Below, piece by piece: positions 9,176 to 17,474 of a stretch of 64,000 nt of DNA. Each line of letters begins with the position of its first letter. Position 1 is the first letter of the stretch. Position numbers and translations under genes: made by a program. Origin of the DNA: Azophilus sp965220425 (GTDB lineage: Bacteria; Pseudomonadota; Gammaproteobacteria; Pseudomonadales; Azotimanducaceae); NCBI GenBank assembly GCA_965220425.1, contig OZ244830.1, positions 1,798,001 to 1,862,000 of the forward strand, in the 5' to 3' direction. The notes under the pieces were generated by a model. The model made no database searches. It was not told the origin of the DNA and saw only the letters and a program-made list of their open reading frames with translations.

Positions 9176-9496
9176 ATGGCTGACGAAGGTCAACAACATC
9201 CGATCGCGATCTATTTCTGGGTCTGGGGGCTCTTGTTCGTGCTGAGCGCCGCCTCCTACATGGTCGACTTCCTGGCGTTCCAGGGCTATCTCCGCTGGAG
9301 CCTCATCATTATCTTCATGATGCTGAAGGCCGGCCTGATCGTGGCTGTGTTCATGCACATGATGTGGGAGCGGATGGCGCTGATCTACGCCATCCTGGTG
9401 CCGCCGCTGGTGATTGTGGTACTGGTCGGCCTCATGGCCGGGGAGGCGGACTATACCTGGCTGACCCGCATGGAGTTCTTCGCCAACATCTTCTGA
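9176..9496 (+). CDS. Cytochrome c oxidase subunit IV, prokaryotic type
   Basis: A 106-aa protein with three hydrophobic helices. The middle helix carries MLKAGLIVAVFMHMMWE, the hallmark of the small bacterial subunit IV (COX4_pro family). It is the last gene of the oxidase operon, 18 nt after subunit III. It helps assemble the complex and has no catalytic ligands. Confidence 0.85.
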   Translation: MADEGQQHPIAIYFWVWGLLFVLSAASYMVDFLAFQGYLRWSLIIIFMMLKAGLIVAVFMHMMWERMALIYAILVPPLVIVVLVGLMAGEADYTWLTRMEFFANIF

Positions 9497-9526
9497 CGGG
9501 CGCCCTGGACCGGTGCAGCGGGTGGT

Positions 9527-9877
9527 TCAGGGGATCGGTACCCAGACGTTGCACCAGCCCCTGGCGGCGACCAGTTTGCCCGGGAGTATCACGCAAGTGC
9601 CCCAGCCTTCCCCGGTGGCCGCATATTGCCCGCAGTTGTCGCAGAACTGGGTTTCGCCCGCGGGAAACATGGCGTTCGCGGGGGCGGCCCGTTTCGGGAA
9701 TTTTGCGGTATCGACCGTGGCGGCATCGTGCTTGTAACCGAACGCAACCGCCAGCGGTTCGTCTTCCCCGATCCTGACCTCGCCCGCCGCCCAGGCGGAG
9801 CTCGAGCCCGACAGATCGAGCAGCGGGATTGCGGCGAGGCCGGAGGAGTACTTCAAAAACGTACGTCGTGATTTCAT
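9527..9877 (-). CDS. High-potential iron-sulfur protein (HiPIP), Tat-exported
   Basis: A 116-aa periplasmic [4Fe-4S] electron carrier. It has a Tat signal (RRTFLK at residues 4-9, then a hydrophobic stretch ending in AWA) and the HiPIP cysteine pattern Cys79-x2-Cys82, Cys95, Cys109. It is convergent with the oxidase operon, whose subunit II carries CuA and heme c; HiPIPs can reduce such oxidases in some bacteria, so it is a plausible donor (inference). It lies 67 nt downstream of the large outer-membrane gene on the same strand. Confidence 0.92.
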   Translation of the reverse strand: MKSRRTFLKYSSGLAAIPLLDLSGSSSAWAAGEVRIGEDEPLAVAFGYKHDAATVDTAKFPKRAAPANAMFPAGETQFCDNCGQYAATGEGWGTCVILPGKLVAARGWCNVWVPIP

Positions 9878-9944
9878 GGTTTCCTTGTTCTTCGATGCCA
9901 GCGGGGGAAGGAATAAGTATTTCGCACCTTGACCGGGGACGCCA

Positions 9945-12137
9945 CTACAACAGGTCCAGGATGCGGCTGTACTTCAGGATCAGTTCACGGCGCGGCGCAA
10001 CGGGGAGATCGCGCTCGTCCAGTTCGTTGTAGACCAGGTAGAAACCGGCGGTTGCCGACTGCAGCCAGGCGAAGCGCAGGTTGGTCGCCAGGATATCGTC
10101 CCGGTCGTCGTACTGTACCAGCGCCTGAATCGATACGCTCGGACTGAACGAGTACGTGGCGCGCAGTCTTCCCACGTTGACCTTGAATTTGGTGTGGGGC
10201 AGATCGAATGCGTTGTAGTCCCAGGACAACTCGGAGGTGAACTTCTCGCCGATGCGGTAACGCAGAAGCGGTTCCAGGTTGACCAGGTTGCCACCGAAAC
10301 GGCCGCCGATCTTCGACCGCATTGCGAAACTCAGTGGCTTGGCTTCATCGGTGAACAGAACCAGTTGGGCCTCCGCTTCATCGTAACTGCCCGCAGGTAT
10401 GATTCCCCCGCTGACGATTTCGAAAGGCTCCCGCACGCCTTCGTGGGTGAAGTTGACGCCGGTGTGTATTTCCAGCCCGGAGTTCCATTCCCAGTGGGTG
10501 TCCACATGCAGCCGGCTCGAGGTGTGAAAGCCGTCCCGGTGATCCACGTAGCGGTTGTATCCGATGTGGGGACGCACCTCGTGCAGGCCCCACAGGTTCC
10601 GCGGGCGGTATCGGTGCATGGTGAAGGCGCTGATCTTTCGGTAACCGGTGCGTACGAGGAATCCGACCTCGGGATTGAAGTTCTCTGCGACCTGGGAATA
10701 GGAGAGGTTGTGGGACCAGGCTTCGGAACGATACAGGCCGCTCAGATCGAGGGCGTGGTCGTCTCCCGACCGGTGCGGGGTGTCGGTTTTCGCCAGCCAG
10801 CCGGTGAGGGTAAGGTCCTCGCCGATCCCCCAGCGGCCGTCGATGGCGTAGGTTCGGTTGCGATCGTCGTCCTTTTTGATCTCGTGGCTGCCGTCGCCCT
10901 GGCGATTGACCGCCATGAACCCGATGGAGGACCGGTTGGGGAGCTCGTAGTTGACGCGTGCGACGCTGAAATCGTTGCGCGGGGCTGCGCCTTCGACAGC
11001 CTTGGAGCGCATGTGCAGCAACCCGAGGTTGGCGCGGGCGCCCAGCTTGCCCGTAAGTCGCAGGCCGCCGTCGATGGGGATGGGCATGCCGCCGTCGCTG
11101 ATTCCGATACGGCGGCTGAAGAACAGCTCGACGTCCTGGGGCGTGCCCACGGAAAACTGGCCGGCGTTTTCCAGAAAGAACGGGCGTTTTTCCTCGAAGA
11201 ACAGGCTGAAACGGTCCAGATTCACCTGCACGTCGTCTGCTTCGACCTGCGCGAAGTCGGTGTTGTAGGTGGCGTCCAGGGTGAGGCTCGGGGTGATCGA
11301 GTACTTGAGGTCGACGCCGAATTCCCCCTGCCCGTCGGTGCCGTCGATAAAGCCGCCGCGGGCCGCCTTGCCCAGCCCATAGGGGGTCACCTTCAGGTTG
11401 CGCTGCGGCGGGACGGCGACGTCCTGCACCCGCCCTGCATGAGAGACCCGGTAGAGGTTGTACTGGCGGGGGAGTGACGCCCAGTAGGTTTCTTCGTTGT
11501 TGCGCCGGATGTTGCGCTGAAAATTGATCCCCCAGGATTGCATGCCGCCGCCCGGATAGCGCAGCGACTTGAACGGAATCGCCATCTCGGTGCTCCAGCC
11601 GATCGGCGATATGGCGCTGACGACCGACCAACTGGTATCCCAGTTCAGATTGATGCCGCTGTCCGGTGAGAAACGCAGTGCGGCGCCGTCCCTGGTGACC
11701 TGGCCGTCATACTGGATTCCCGCCGGATTGGTGCCGAAAACGAATCCGTTCTGGCCGTCGCGAAACGTGTCGAGAATGACCTGGAAGCTGTCCGTATCGA
11801 CCAGGCTGCTGTCACGCCGGCTGTCGGCGTTGATGATCCCGGACGGCTCGTCATCGTAGCAGACCGCGGCGATATACAGGAATTCGGGTGTGTAAGCGAC
11901 GAAAACCTCGGTACGCTGGGTTGCCGGGAATCCTTCGTCGGGTCTGGTCTGCCGGAATCCGGAGCTGGGCTCGACACCGTTCCAGGCCGGATCCTCCAGA
12001 ACGAGCCCATCGAGCAGGGGCGGCGACTCGATTGCCGCGGCGCGCATGACCGGAGGCGCCGCGGACGGCTCGGCCGCGGCGTAGGGCGCCCATGCGACGC
12101 CCAGCGCGTACGCGCCCGCGGTGAGCAACCTGTTCAA
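9945..12137 (-). CDS. DUF5916-type outer-membrane protein with family-9-like carbohydrate-binding domain
   Basis: A 730-aa protein with a signal peptide (cleavage near AAAEP). Residues about 35-230 resemble the CBM9-like fold (PLLDGLVLEDPAW ... FVAYTPEFLYIA ... GWSTEMAIPFKSLRY). The remainder has alternating aromatic/polar strands typical of a beta-barrel (the DUF5916 family), ending in LILKYSRILDLL. Members are presumed outer-membrane proteins and often sit beside peptidases or TonB receptors; the ligand is unknown. No partner gene of that kind is adjacent here; the HiPIP follows on the same strand. Confidence 0.8.
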   Translation of the reverse strand: MNRLLTAGAYALGVAWAPYAAAEPSAAPPVMRAAAIESPPLLDGLVLEDPAWNGVEPSSGFRQTRPDEGFPATQRTEVFVAYTPEFLYIAAVCYDDEPSGIINADSRRDSSLVDTDSFQVILDTFRDGQNGFVFGTNPAGIQYDGQVTRDGAALRFSPDSGINLNWDTSWSVVSAISPIGWSTEMAIPFKSLRYPGGGMQSWGINFQRNIRRNNEETYWASLPRQYNLYRVSHAGRVQDVAVPPQRNLKVTPYGLGKAARGGFIDGTDGQGEFGVDLKYSITPSLTLDATYNTDFAQVEADDVQVNLDRFSLFFEEKRPFFLENAGQFSVGTPQDVELFFSRRIGISDGGMPIPIDGGLRLTGKLGARANLGLLHMRSKAVEGAAPRNDFSVARVNYELPNRSSIGFMAVNRQGDGSHEIKKDDDRNRTYAIDGRWGIGEDLTLTGWLAKTDTPHRSGDDHALDLSGLYRSEAWSHNLSYSQVAENFNPEVGFLVRTGYRKISAFTMHRYRPRNLWGLHEVRPHIGYNRYVDHRDGFHTSSRLHVDTHWEWNSGLEIHTGVNFTHEGVREPFEIVSGGIIPAGSYDEAEAQLVLFTDEAKPLSFAMRSKIGGRFGGNLVNLEPLLRYRIGEKFTSELSWDYNAFDLPHTKFKVNVGRLRATYSFSPSVSIQALVQYDDRDDILATNLRFAWLQSATAGFYLVYNELDERDLPVAPRRELILKYSRILDLL

Positions 12138-12557
12138 CTGGCGGCGGGCTCTTGGTTGGGGACTGCGGATTCAGCCCGATGCGGCGTTTTCGAGGAAGAG
12201 GCGGGCACGAGTCAGAAAGTCGCCGAGGGTATTCGATCGAGTTTCCAGTATAACGCAGGAGCAGGGTCAATCGGCCTGCGGCTTGCGGAAAGCTGCACGA
12301 AACGGCGTCCGCCGCTCGGCGGAATGTGCCCGGAATTGCCCGGCCGGCGCATCGAAGCGCTTGGTTCCTGACGGTGAATACGATAGGATTCATCTCTTTG
12401 CGAGATGGGTTTGGCCCCGAATTTCGGCCCAACTATGGGTCGAATCTGGCGGGACGTTGTTTTAGAATTGGCGCGCTTGGCACAGGATGGTTGGAATGTA
12501 GACAAGGTCATTCCGCCAATTTGTTCATTTTAAAAATATAAACGAACGTTGGCAGTT
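12138..12557. other. Divergent intergenic region, outer-membrane gene / sphingolipid cluster
   Basis: No gene is supported. It separates the minus-strand outer-membrane gene from the first plus-strand gene of the lipid cluster and should hold both promoters. The 30 bp before the acyl ligase are AT-rich (12520-12545), unlike the flanks. I see no clean sigma-70 pair. Confidence 0.4.
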
Positions 12558-14294
12558 ATGGTTGCGACCCCGACGGAGAGTGGGTTACCACTACACAACG
12601 AAGAATTCGAGGGGCTGGCTGACGCGTTGAACTACGCGGCAGGAGGCCGTGGCGGATATAACTTCTACGGCGGCACGGGCCGGCTGGAATCCGTCCTGCC
12701 ATACGATGAGTTGCGCGCAAGCGCGCTCCGTCTGGCGCGGCGGCTGACGAGCCTCGGCCTGCCGCGCTATTCGCGCGTGGCCATCATTGCGGATACCGCA
12801 CCGTTATTTCACCGTTTCTTTTTTGCCGCCCAGTATGCCGGTTTCATTCCGGTTCCGCTGCCGGCGGCCATCCAGATGGGCGGGGGCGATGCCTACGTAG
12901 CCCAGATTCGCAGGATGATGGACAGTTGCGGCGCGGCCGTGGCGGTGGCTCCGGATGGTTACCTGGACCTGCTGAGTCGGGCGGTCGAGCCGCTTTCGCT
13001 GTCGCTTGCCGGCAGCGCTGCCGAGTTCGATGCCCTGCCGGAAGCCGGTGAGTTGCCACCACCGCTTGCGGGCGATGAACCCGCCTACCTGCAGTACACA
13101 TCCGGCAGCACACGCTTTCCCCGCGGTGTGGAGATGTCACAGCGGGCGGTATTGAGCAATCTGCGCGAGATTGCCGATATCGGCGCGAAATTCCGCGCGG
13201 ACGATCGGCTGGTTTCCTGGCTGCCGTTCTATCACGACATGGGCCTGGTGGGATTTGTTCTGGTTCCCCTGATTCGTGCCCTGTCGGTGGATTACCTCAG
13301 CCCGCGAACGTTCGCCATGCGGCCGCGTCTCTGGCTGAAACTGATCTCCGACAACCGCGGCACCGTTTCTTCCTGCCCACCGTCGGGCTACGGCCTGTGC
13401 GCCACGCGGCTGCGCCTGGCGGATCGGGAGAAATACGATCTGTCGAGTTGGCGGGTTGCGGGCGTCGGCGCGGAACGCATCGATCCGAGATTGCTCGATC
13501 GTTTCAGCAAGCTGCTGGCTCCAGCCGGTTTCGATCCCAAGGCATTCGTCGCCTGCTACGGCATGGCGGAGTGCGGCCTGGCCGTCAGCTTTGCACCCCT
13601 GAATGCGGGGATTCACGTCGATCGCGTCGACAAGGACCGGGTTATCGCCTCCGGGGAGGCGAGGCCCTGTATCACGGATGAAGACGCCTTGAAACTGGTC
13701 GACTGCGGCGCCGTTCTGCCGAGCTACGAGTTTCGTATCTGCGACGAGCAGGGGAGCGAAGTCGCCGAGCGGCAGTGCGGGCGCATCATGGTGCGCGGCC
13801 CCAGCGTCATGCGCGGCTACTTTAACGACCCGAAAGCTACCGCCGAGGTGCTGGGCGAAGACGGCTGGCTGGATACCGGAGACATCGGTTACCGGCGCGG
13901 CCGCAATCTCGTGGTCACCGCACGCAGCAAGGACGTGATCGTCATCAACGGCCGCAACATCTGGCCGCAGGATCTCGAGCAGTTGGCCGAGAGTTGCCCG
14001 GGTGTACGCACCGGAACGACGACGGCTTTCGAGGTCACCCAGCCGGGCGGCGGTCCGCTGGTGGTGGTGGTTGTCGAGAGCAAGCGCGCACGGCCTGAAC
14101 TGTCGCTCGACATCCGCTCCCTGGTGCGGCAGCATTTCGGCGTTCCCTGCCACGTAGACATGGTTCCACCGAGAACCTTGCCCCGCACCTCTTCGGGCAA
14201 GCTTTCCAGGACCACGGCACGGGCCGGCTTCCTGGAGCGCACCGGCTGGAATGTCGACGGCTGGCCGCTCCCGGACCAGCAAGCGGAGGCCTGA
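12558..14294 (+). CDS. Fatty acyl-AMP ligase / acyl-ACP synthetase (sphingolipid cluster)
   Basis: A 578-aa adenylate-forming enzyme. The phosphate-binding loop YTSGSTRFPRG is near residue 180, SWLPFYHDMGLVG is typical of fatty acyl-AMP ligases, and GWLDTGDIG, a hinge-region RSKDVIVINGRNIWP and a C-terminal TSSGKLSR with the catalytic Lys are present. These ligases load fatty acids as acyl-AMP onto an acyl carrier protein rather than CoA, and an ACP gene lies two genes downstream. With the SDR, ACP and serine palmitoyltransferase it matches the four-gene set that starts sphingolipid synthesis in Caulobacter. An in-frame TTG at 12549 is an alternative start; neither start has a clear ribosome-binding site. 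Confidence 0.85.
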   Translation: MVATPTESGLPLHNEEFEGLADALNYAAGGRGGYNFYGGTGRLESVLPYDELRASALRLARRLTSLGLPRYSRVAIIADTAPLFHRFFFAAQYAGFIPVPLPAAIQMGGGDAYVAQIRRMMDSCGAAVAVAPDGYLDLLSRAVEPLSLSLAGSAAEFDALPEAGELPPPLAGDEPAYLQYTSGSTRFPRGVEMSQRAVLSNLREIADIGAKFRADDRLVSWLPFYHDMGLVGFVLVPLIRALSVDYLSPRTFAMRPRLWLKLISDNRGTVSSCPPSGYGLCATRLRLADREKYDLSSWRVAGVGAERIDPRLLDRFSKLLAPAGFDPKAFVACYGMAECGLAVSFAPLNAGIHVDRVDKDRVIASGEARPCITDEDALKLVDCGAVLPSYEFRICDEQGSEVAERQCGRIMVRGPSVMRGYFNDPKATAEVLGEDGWLDTGDIGYRRGRNLVVTARSKDVIVINGRNIWPQDLEQLAESCPGVRTGTTTAFEVTQPGGGPLVVVVVESKRARPELSLDIRSLVRQHFGVPCHVDMVPPRTLPRTSSGKLSRTTARAGFLERTGWNVDGWPLPDQQAEA

Positions 14295-14305
14295 TCCGAG
14301 CGGAG

Positions 14306-15226
14306 GTGACCAACCGCCTCCAGGGAACCATTGCCATCACCGGTCTCACCGGATTCATCGGTGGGCGTCTGGCCGCGAAACTCCTCGACCTGCACGCCGA
14401 TGTGCGGGCAATCGTCCGACGGGAGGCGAAGTCAAGTGCCGGCATACGGCCCTGGCGGGTGGCATTGGACGACGTGGACGGTCTCACGGCAGCGCTCGCC
14501 GGCGTCGATGCGGTGGTGCACCTGGCCGGCGCCGTGCGCGGCCGCGGTTTCGAGGACTTTCGTGGCGTCAACGTCGATGCGGTGGCCAACCTCTGTACAG
14601 CCATCGACCGCCAGTCGCCGCCGCCGCCGCTGCTGTTGGTATCCAGCTTCGCCGCGCGGCAGCCGGAGCTCTCGGACTACGCATCGAGCAAGCGGGCCGG
14701 GGAGGAGGTGCTCGGCGCCTGGCCGCATCTCGATCATACGATATTGCGCCCGCCCGCCATCTACGGGCCGGGCGAGGTGGAAATGCGCCCCTTGCTCGGC
14801 TGGATGCGGCGGGGCTTGACGGTCATCCCGGGCAACCGCCGCCAGCGGCTGGCGCTGTTGCACGTGGATGATCTCGCCGATGCGATCATCGCCTGGCTGC
14901 GCGATCCGGCCCGCTGCCGGCACGGCCGGTTCGAGATCGACGACGGCGCGCCGGACGGCTACGATTGGCCCGCGATCGTCCGCGCGGTCGGCGCGCGGCG
15001 CAACCGGACGGTGGTGGCGCCGGTTGTCCTGCTGGATGGCATTGCCCGAACGAACCTGTTTCTGGCGAAGCTTTGCGGCTATGCGCCCATGCTGACGCCG
15101 GGCAAGGTGCGGGAGTTGACGCAGGAGTCCTGGCAGGGTGGTGACGGAGCCTTCGGTATCCTTACGGGATGGCGTCCCCGTTACGACCTCGTCCGGGGAC
15201 TGGAGCATATGTTTGGCGGTGGGTGA
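14306..15226 (+). CDS. cerR: NAD(P)-dependent SDR, ceramide reductase-like
   Basis: A 306-aa extended SDR/epimerase-family protein. The dinucleotide motif GLTGFIGG is at residues 12-19 and the catalytic YASSK in the centre (Tyr-x3-Lys). In Caulobacter the homologous cluster position is CerR, which reduces the 3-keto group of the acylated sphingoid base. The assignment here rests on family plus context (between the acyl ligase and ACP/Spt), not on a diagnostic residue. It has a GTG start 11 nt after the ligase stop, and its own stop is one base before the ACP start. Confidence 0.75.
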   Translation: MTNRLQGTIAITGLTGFIGGRLAAKLLDLHADVRAIVRREAKSSAGIRPWRVALDDVDGLTAALAGVDAVVHLAGAVRGRGFEDFRGVNVDAVANLCTAIDRQSPPPPLLLVSSFAARQPELSDYASSKRAGEEVLGAWPHLDHTILRPPAIYGPGEVEMRPLLGWMRRGLTVIPGNRRQRLALLHVDDLADAIIAWLRDPARCRHGRFEIDDGAPDGYDWPAIVRAVGARRNRTVVAPVVLLDGIARTNLFLAKLCGYAPMLTPGKVRELTQESWQGGDGAFGILTGWRPRYDLVRGLEHMFGGG

Positions 15227-15227
15227 C

Positions 15228-15461
15228 ATGGATTCGATCGAACGGGCACTTTGTGAGTTGCTTGGGCAGACGGTGACCCTCCCTGGGCCGGTCGTGGCGG
15301 AGACGGACCTGCTCGACGACCTTGCACTCGCATCCGCCCAGGTGATGGAGTTCATCATGGAAGTGGAGGACCACTTCGAGATCGTCATCGAGCAGGAAGC
15401 CCTGGCCGATGTGCGCACCATCGGCCAGTTGGCGATCGCAGTGCGCGGAGTCATGGAATGA
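15228..15461 (+). CDS. Dedicated acyl carrier protein
   Basis: A 77-aa four-helix carrier. The phosphopantetheine attachment region reads DDLALASAQVMEF. The acceptor Ser is kept, but the usual DSL around it is AS-A, a divergence typical of specialised ACPs rather than the fatty acid synthase AcpP. Position between the SDR and serine palmitoyltransferase, with its TGA overlapping the Spt ATG, indicates it delivers the acyl chain made by the upstream ligase to Spt. A start further upstream inside the SDR is unlikely because MDSIE gives the normal ACP length. Confidence 0.85.
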   Translation: MDSIERALCELLGQTVTLPGPVVAETDLLDDLALASAQVMEFIMEVEDHFEIVIEQEALADVRTIGQLAIAVRGVME

Positions 15462-16645
15462 GCCTCTTGGACAAGTTCGGGGAGGTCGCCCGGTTGCGCC
15501 AGGGGCTCGGCGCGATGGACCCCACCAAAGTCGTCATCGACAGCCTGCGGTCGGCGACCGAGGGCGCCATCGCCGGACGCTCGACCATTCTCGCCGGTAC
15601 CAACAACTATCTCGGGCTCACCTTCGACCCGAAGGGCGTTGCCGCCGGACAGCAGGCCCTGTCGAATGCGGGCACCGGCACGACAGGGTCGCGGATGGCC
15701 AACGGCACCTACGCGGGACACCTGGCCCTCGAGGCCGAGCTCGCCGACTTTTACGGGTATCCCAATGCGGTGGTATTTTCCACGGGCTATGCGGCCAATC
15801 TCGGCGCGCTGGCGGCGCTGCTCGGGCCGGACGATGCGGTACTGCTGGATTCGGACGCTCACGCCAGCCTCTTCGACGGTTGCCGGATGTGTCCGGCCAA
15901 GGTATTCACGTTCCGCCACAACGATCCGGTGAGTCTCGACAAGCGGCTTGCCCGGCTGGGCGAAGCGGCCCGGCGTACGCTCGTGGTGATCGAGGGGCTC
16001 TACAGCGTGCTCGGCGACAAGGCCCCGATACGCGAGATTGCCGAAATCAAGTCGCGCCACGGCGCCTGCCTGTTCGTCGACGAAGCCCACTCCCTCGGCG
16101 TCCTGGGCGAGCATGGACGCGGTCTCGCGGAAGAGGCGGGTGTGCTGGACGAAGTCGACTTCATCGTCGGCACGTTCAGCAAGAGTCTCGGTACGACCGG
16201 CGGGTTCTGTGTCAGCCGGCACGAGGAACTGGCGCTGTTTCCCTATACCAGCCGCCCGTACATGTTTACCGCCTCACCGTCTCCGGCGGTGGTCGCATGC
16301 ACAAGGTCTGCCCTGCGTGCGCTCAGAACCCGGCCCGAATTGAAAGCGCGACTCTGGGAGAACGCCGCCAGGCTGCACGAAGGTTTGACGCAGCTTGGTT
16401 TGCAGGTCGGAAGTGTCCCCTCTCCGGTGCTGGCCATTCGGCTCGGCGACCGCGCCTCGGCACTGGCGGCCTGGCGCGGCATGCTGCGCGAAGGGGTCTA
16501 TGTCAATCTGATGCTGCCGCCCGCCGCGCCCGGCGGCGGCAGCCTGCTGCGCATGAGCGTGAGCGCCGCCCACACCGATACCCAGATCGACGAGATCGTC
16601 CGGGCAACCCGTTGCGTGCTGCTTGAATCGCCTGAACTCACCTGA
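15458..16645 (+). CDS. spt: Serine palmitoyltransferase
   Basis: A 395-aa PLP enzyme of the alpha-oxoamine synthase family that condenses L-serine with an acyl thioester to 3-ketosphinganine, the first committed sphingolipid step. The PLP lysine is Lys242 (GTFSKSLGT); His135 (DAHASLFDG) and Asp208/His211 (VDEAHSLG) are the stacking and ring-binding residues. Stretches TNNYLGLTFDP, GSRMANGTY and LLRMSVSAAHT closely follow Sphingomonas SPT and differ from KBL and BioF. It is translationally coupled to the ACP by an ATGA overlap, and its 3' end overlaps the convergent nucleotidyltransferase-like gene by 8 nt. Confidence 0.88.
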   Translation: MSLLDKFGEVARLRQGLGAMDPTKVVIDSLRSATEGAIAGRSTILAGTNNYLGLTFDPKGVAAGQQALSNAGTGTTGSRMANGTYAGHLALEAELADFYGYPNAVVFSTGYAANLGALAALLGPDDAVLLDSDAHASLFDGCRMCPAKVFTFRHNDPVSLDKRLARLGEAARRTLVVIEGLYSVLGDKAPIREIAEIKSRHGACLFVDEAHSLGVLGEHGRGLAEEAGVLDEVDFIVGTFSKSLGTTGGFCVSRHEELALFPYTSRPYMFTASPSPAVVACTRSALRALRTRPELKARLWENAARLHEGLTQLGLQVGSVPSPVLAIRLGDRASALAAWRGMLREGVYVNLMLPPAAPGGGSLLRMSVSAAHTDTQIDEIVRATRCVLLESPELT

Positions 16646-17474
16646 ACGCCCCCGCGCGGTACAGGCGCCAGATCAACGGCCAGCCGAACAGCAACGGAAA
16701 TCGCCGCTGACGCGCGGTTGCCTCCAGGCGCACTCCGGAGTGCCGCTCGACCTTCCATAACATGTACCCTACAGGGTCCTCGAAGGTGAGCGCCGACTTG
16801 ATCAGGCGGACCGCTGAAAGGGTCTTGCCGATCCCCTGGCGCAACCACCACGGCACCGGCCGGTGCGGGCCGGTCGGCCGGTGCTCGAACAGGGCATCGT
16901 AGTAGGCGGCATTGGATTCGTAGATTTCGAGATGCTTGCCTGAGCGCTCGGAGCGAAGCTCGGTGGCATAGGTGCGCTTGAAGAGGGCGGCCCAGTAGGC
17001 GGCAGGCTCCGTCAATGCAGGCGGCGAGCCCATGGCGGCGAGCAGGCGGCGGGCGGATACCCCGGCGATGTGGTCGAGACGCGCGCGAACGCGCTCGTCG
17101 CGGCAGTACAGCAGGCGGCACGGCTGTGCGAATCGCGCCCAGAAATAGGGGTGTACGTCCGCGGTCACCGCGTTCAGCAACTGTCCGGTGCGGAGTACGC
17201 TGACTTTCGCCCTCGCGCCGCCGTCAGTTACGCAGTAGACGTTTGGCGGCAGTATCCGGCCTAGCCACCTGTCCAGCCCGGGCGATGCCGGGTACCGGCC
17301 CAGGAGTACGTACAGGTCGGGCATCGCCGCGGCATCGCCGCGCAGATAGGAGCCATACAGCACCACCGCGTCGATGTCGTCGCCGTAGCGCGTTTCCAGA
17401 AAGCCGAGGAACCCGGCGAGCGCCGGGTGGTCGGGAGCTTCCAGGAGCGCCTGTTTCGCGATTTCCTCAATCAT
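16638..17474 (-). CDS. Nucleotidyltransferase-fold protein of the lipid cluster
   Basis: A 278-aa protein. Near residue 40 it has VVLYGSYLRGDAAAMPDLYVLL, resembling the GS...DxD motif of minimal nucleotidyltransferases, but the second Asp is Tyr (DLY), so catalysis by the standard mechanism is doubtful. The rest is not recognised; a C-terminal aromatic/basic segment could bind membranes. Its start overlaps the stop of the CDP-alcohol phosphotransferase gene, so it is second in a two-gene operon with that enzyme. A role in headgroup transfer or lipid phosphorylation is inference from position only. Confidence 0.6.
   Translation of the reverse strand: MIEEIAKQALLEAPDHPALAGFLGFLETRYGDDIDAVVLYGSYLRGDAAAMPDLYVLLGRYPASPGLDRWLGRILPPNVYCVTDGGARAKVSVLRTGQLLNAVTADVHPYFWARFAQPCRLLYCRDERVRARLDHIAGVSARRLLAAMGSPPALTEPAAYWAALFKRTYATELRSERSGKHLEIYESNAAYYDALFEHRPTGPHRPVPWWLRQGIGKTLSAVRLIKSALTFEDPVGYMLWKVERHSGVRLEATARQRRFPLLFGWPLIWRLYRAGAFR

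Noticed and set aside
12470..12500. Sigma-54-like promoter (TTGGCAC then TTGGA) before the acyl ligase
   Set aside because: The spacing between the GG and GC elements is about 3 bp too long and the downstream part lacks GC; -24/-12 promoters are strict on this.
14432..16222. Long minus-strand frame opposite the SDR/ACP/spt genes
   Set aside because: Same effect of GC-rich codon use; conserved motifs are all on the plus strand.
16638..17474. Naming this gene as a ceramide kinase
   Set aside because: Bacterial ceramide phosphorylation genes lie in similar clusters, but I cannot recognise kinase motifs in it; only a nucleotidyltransferase-like motif is visible.
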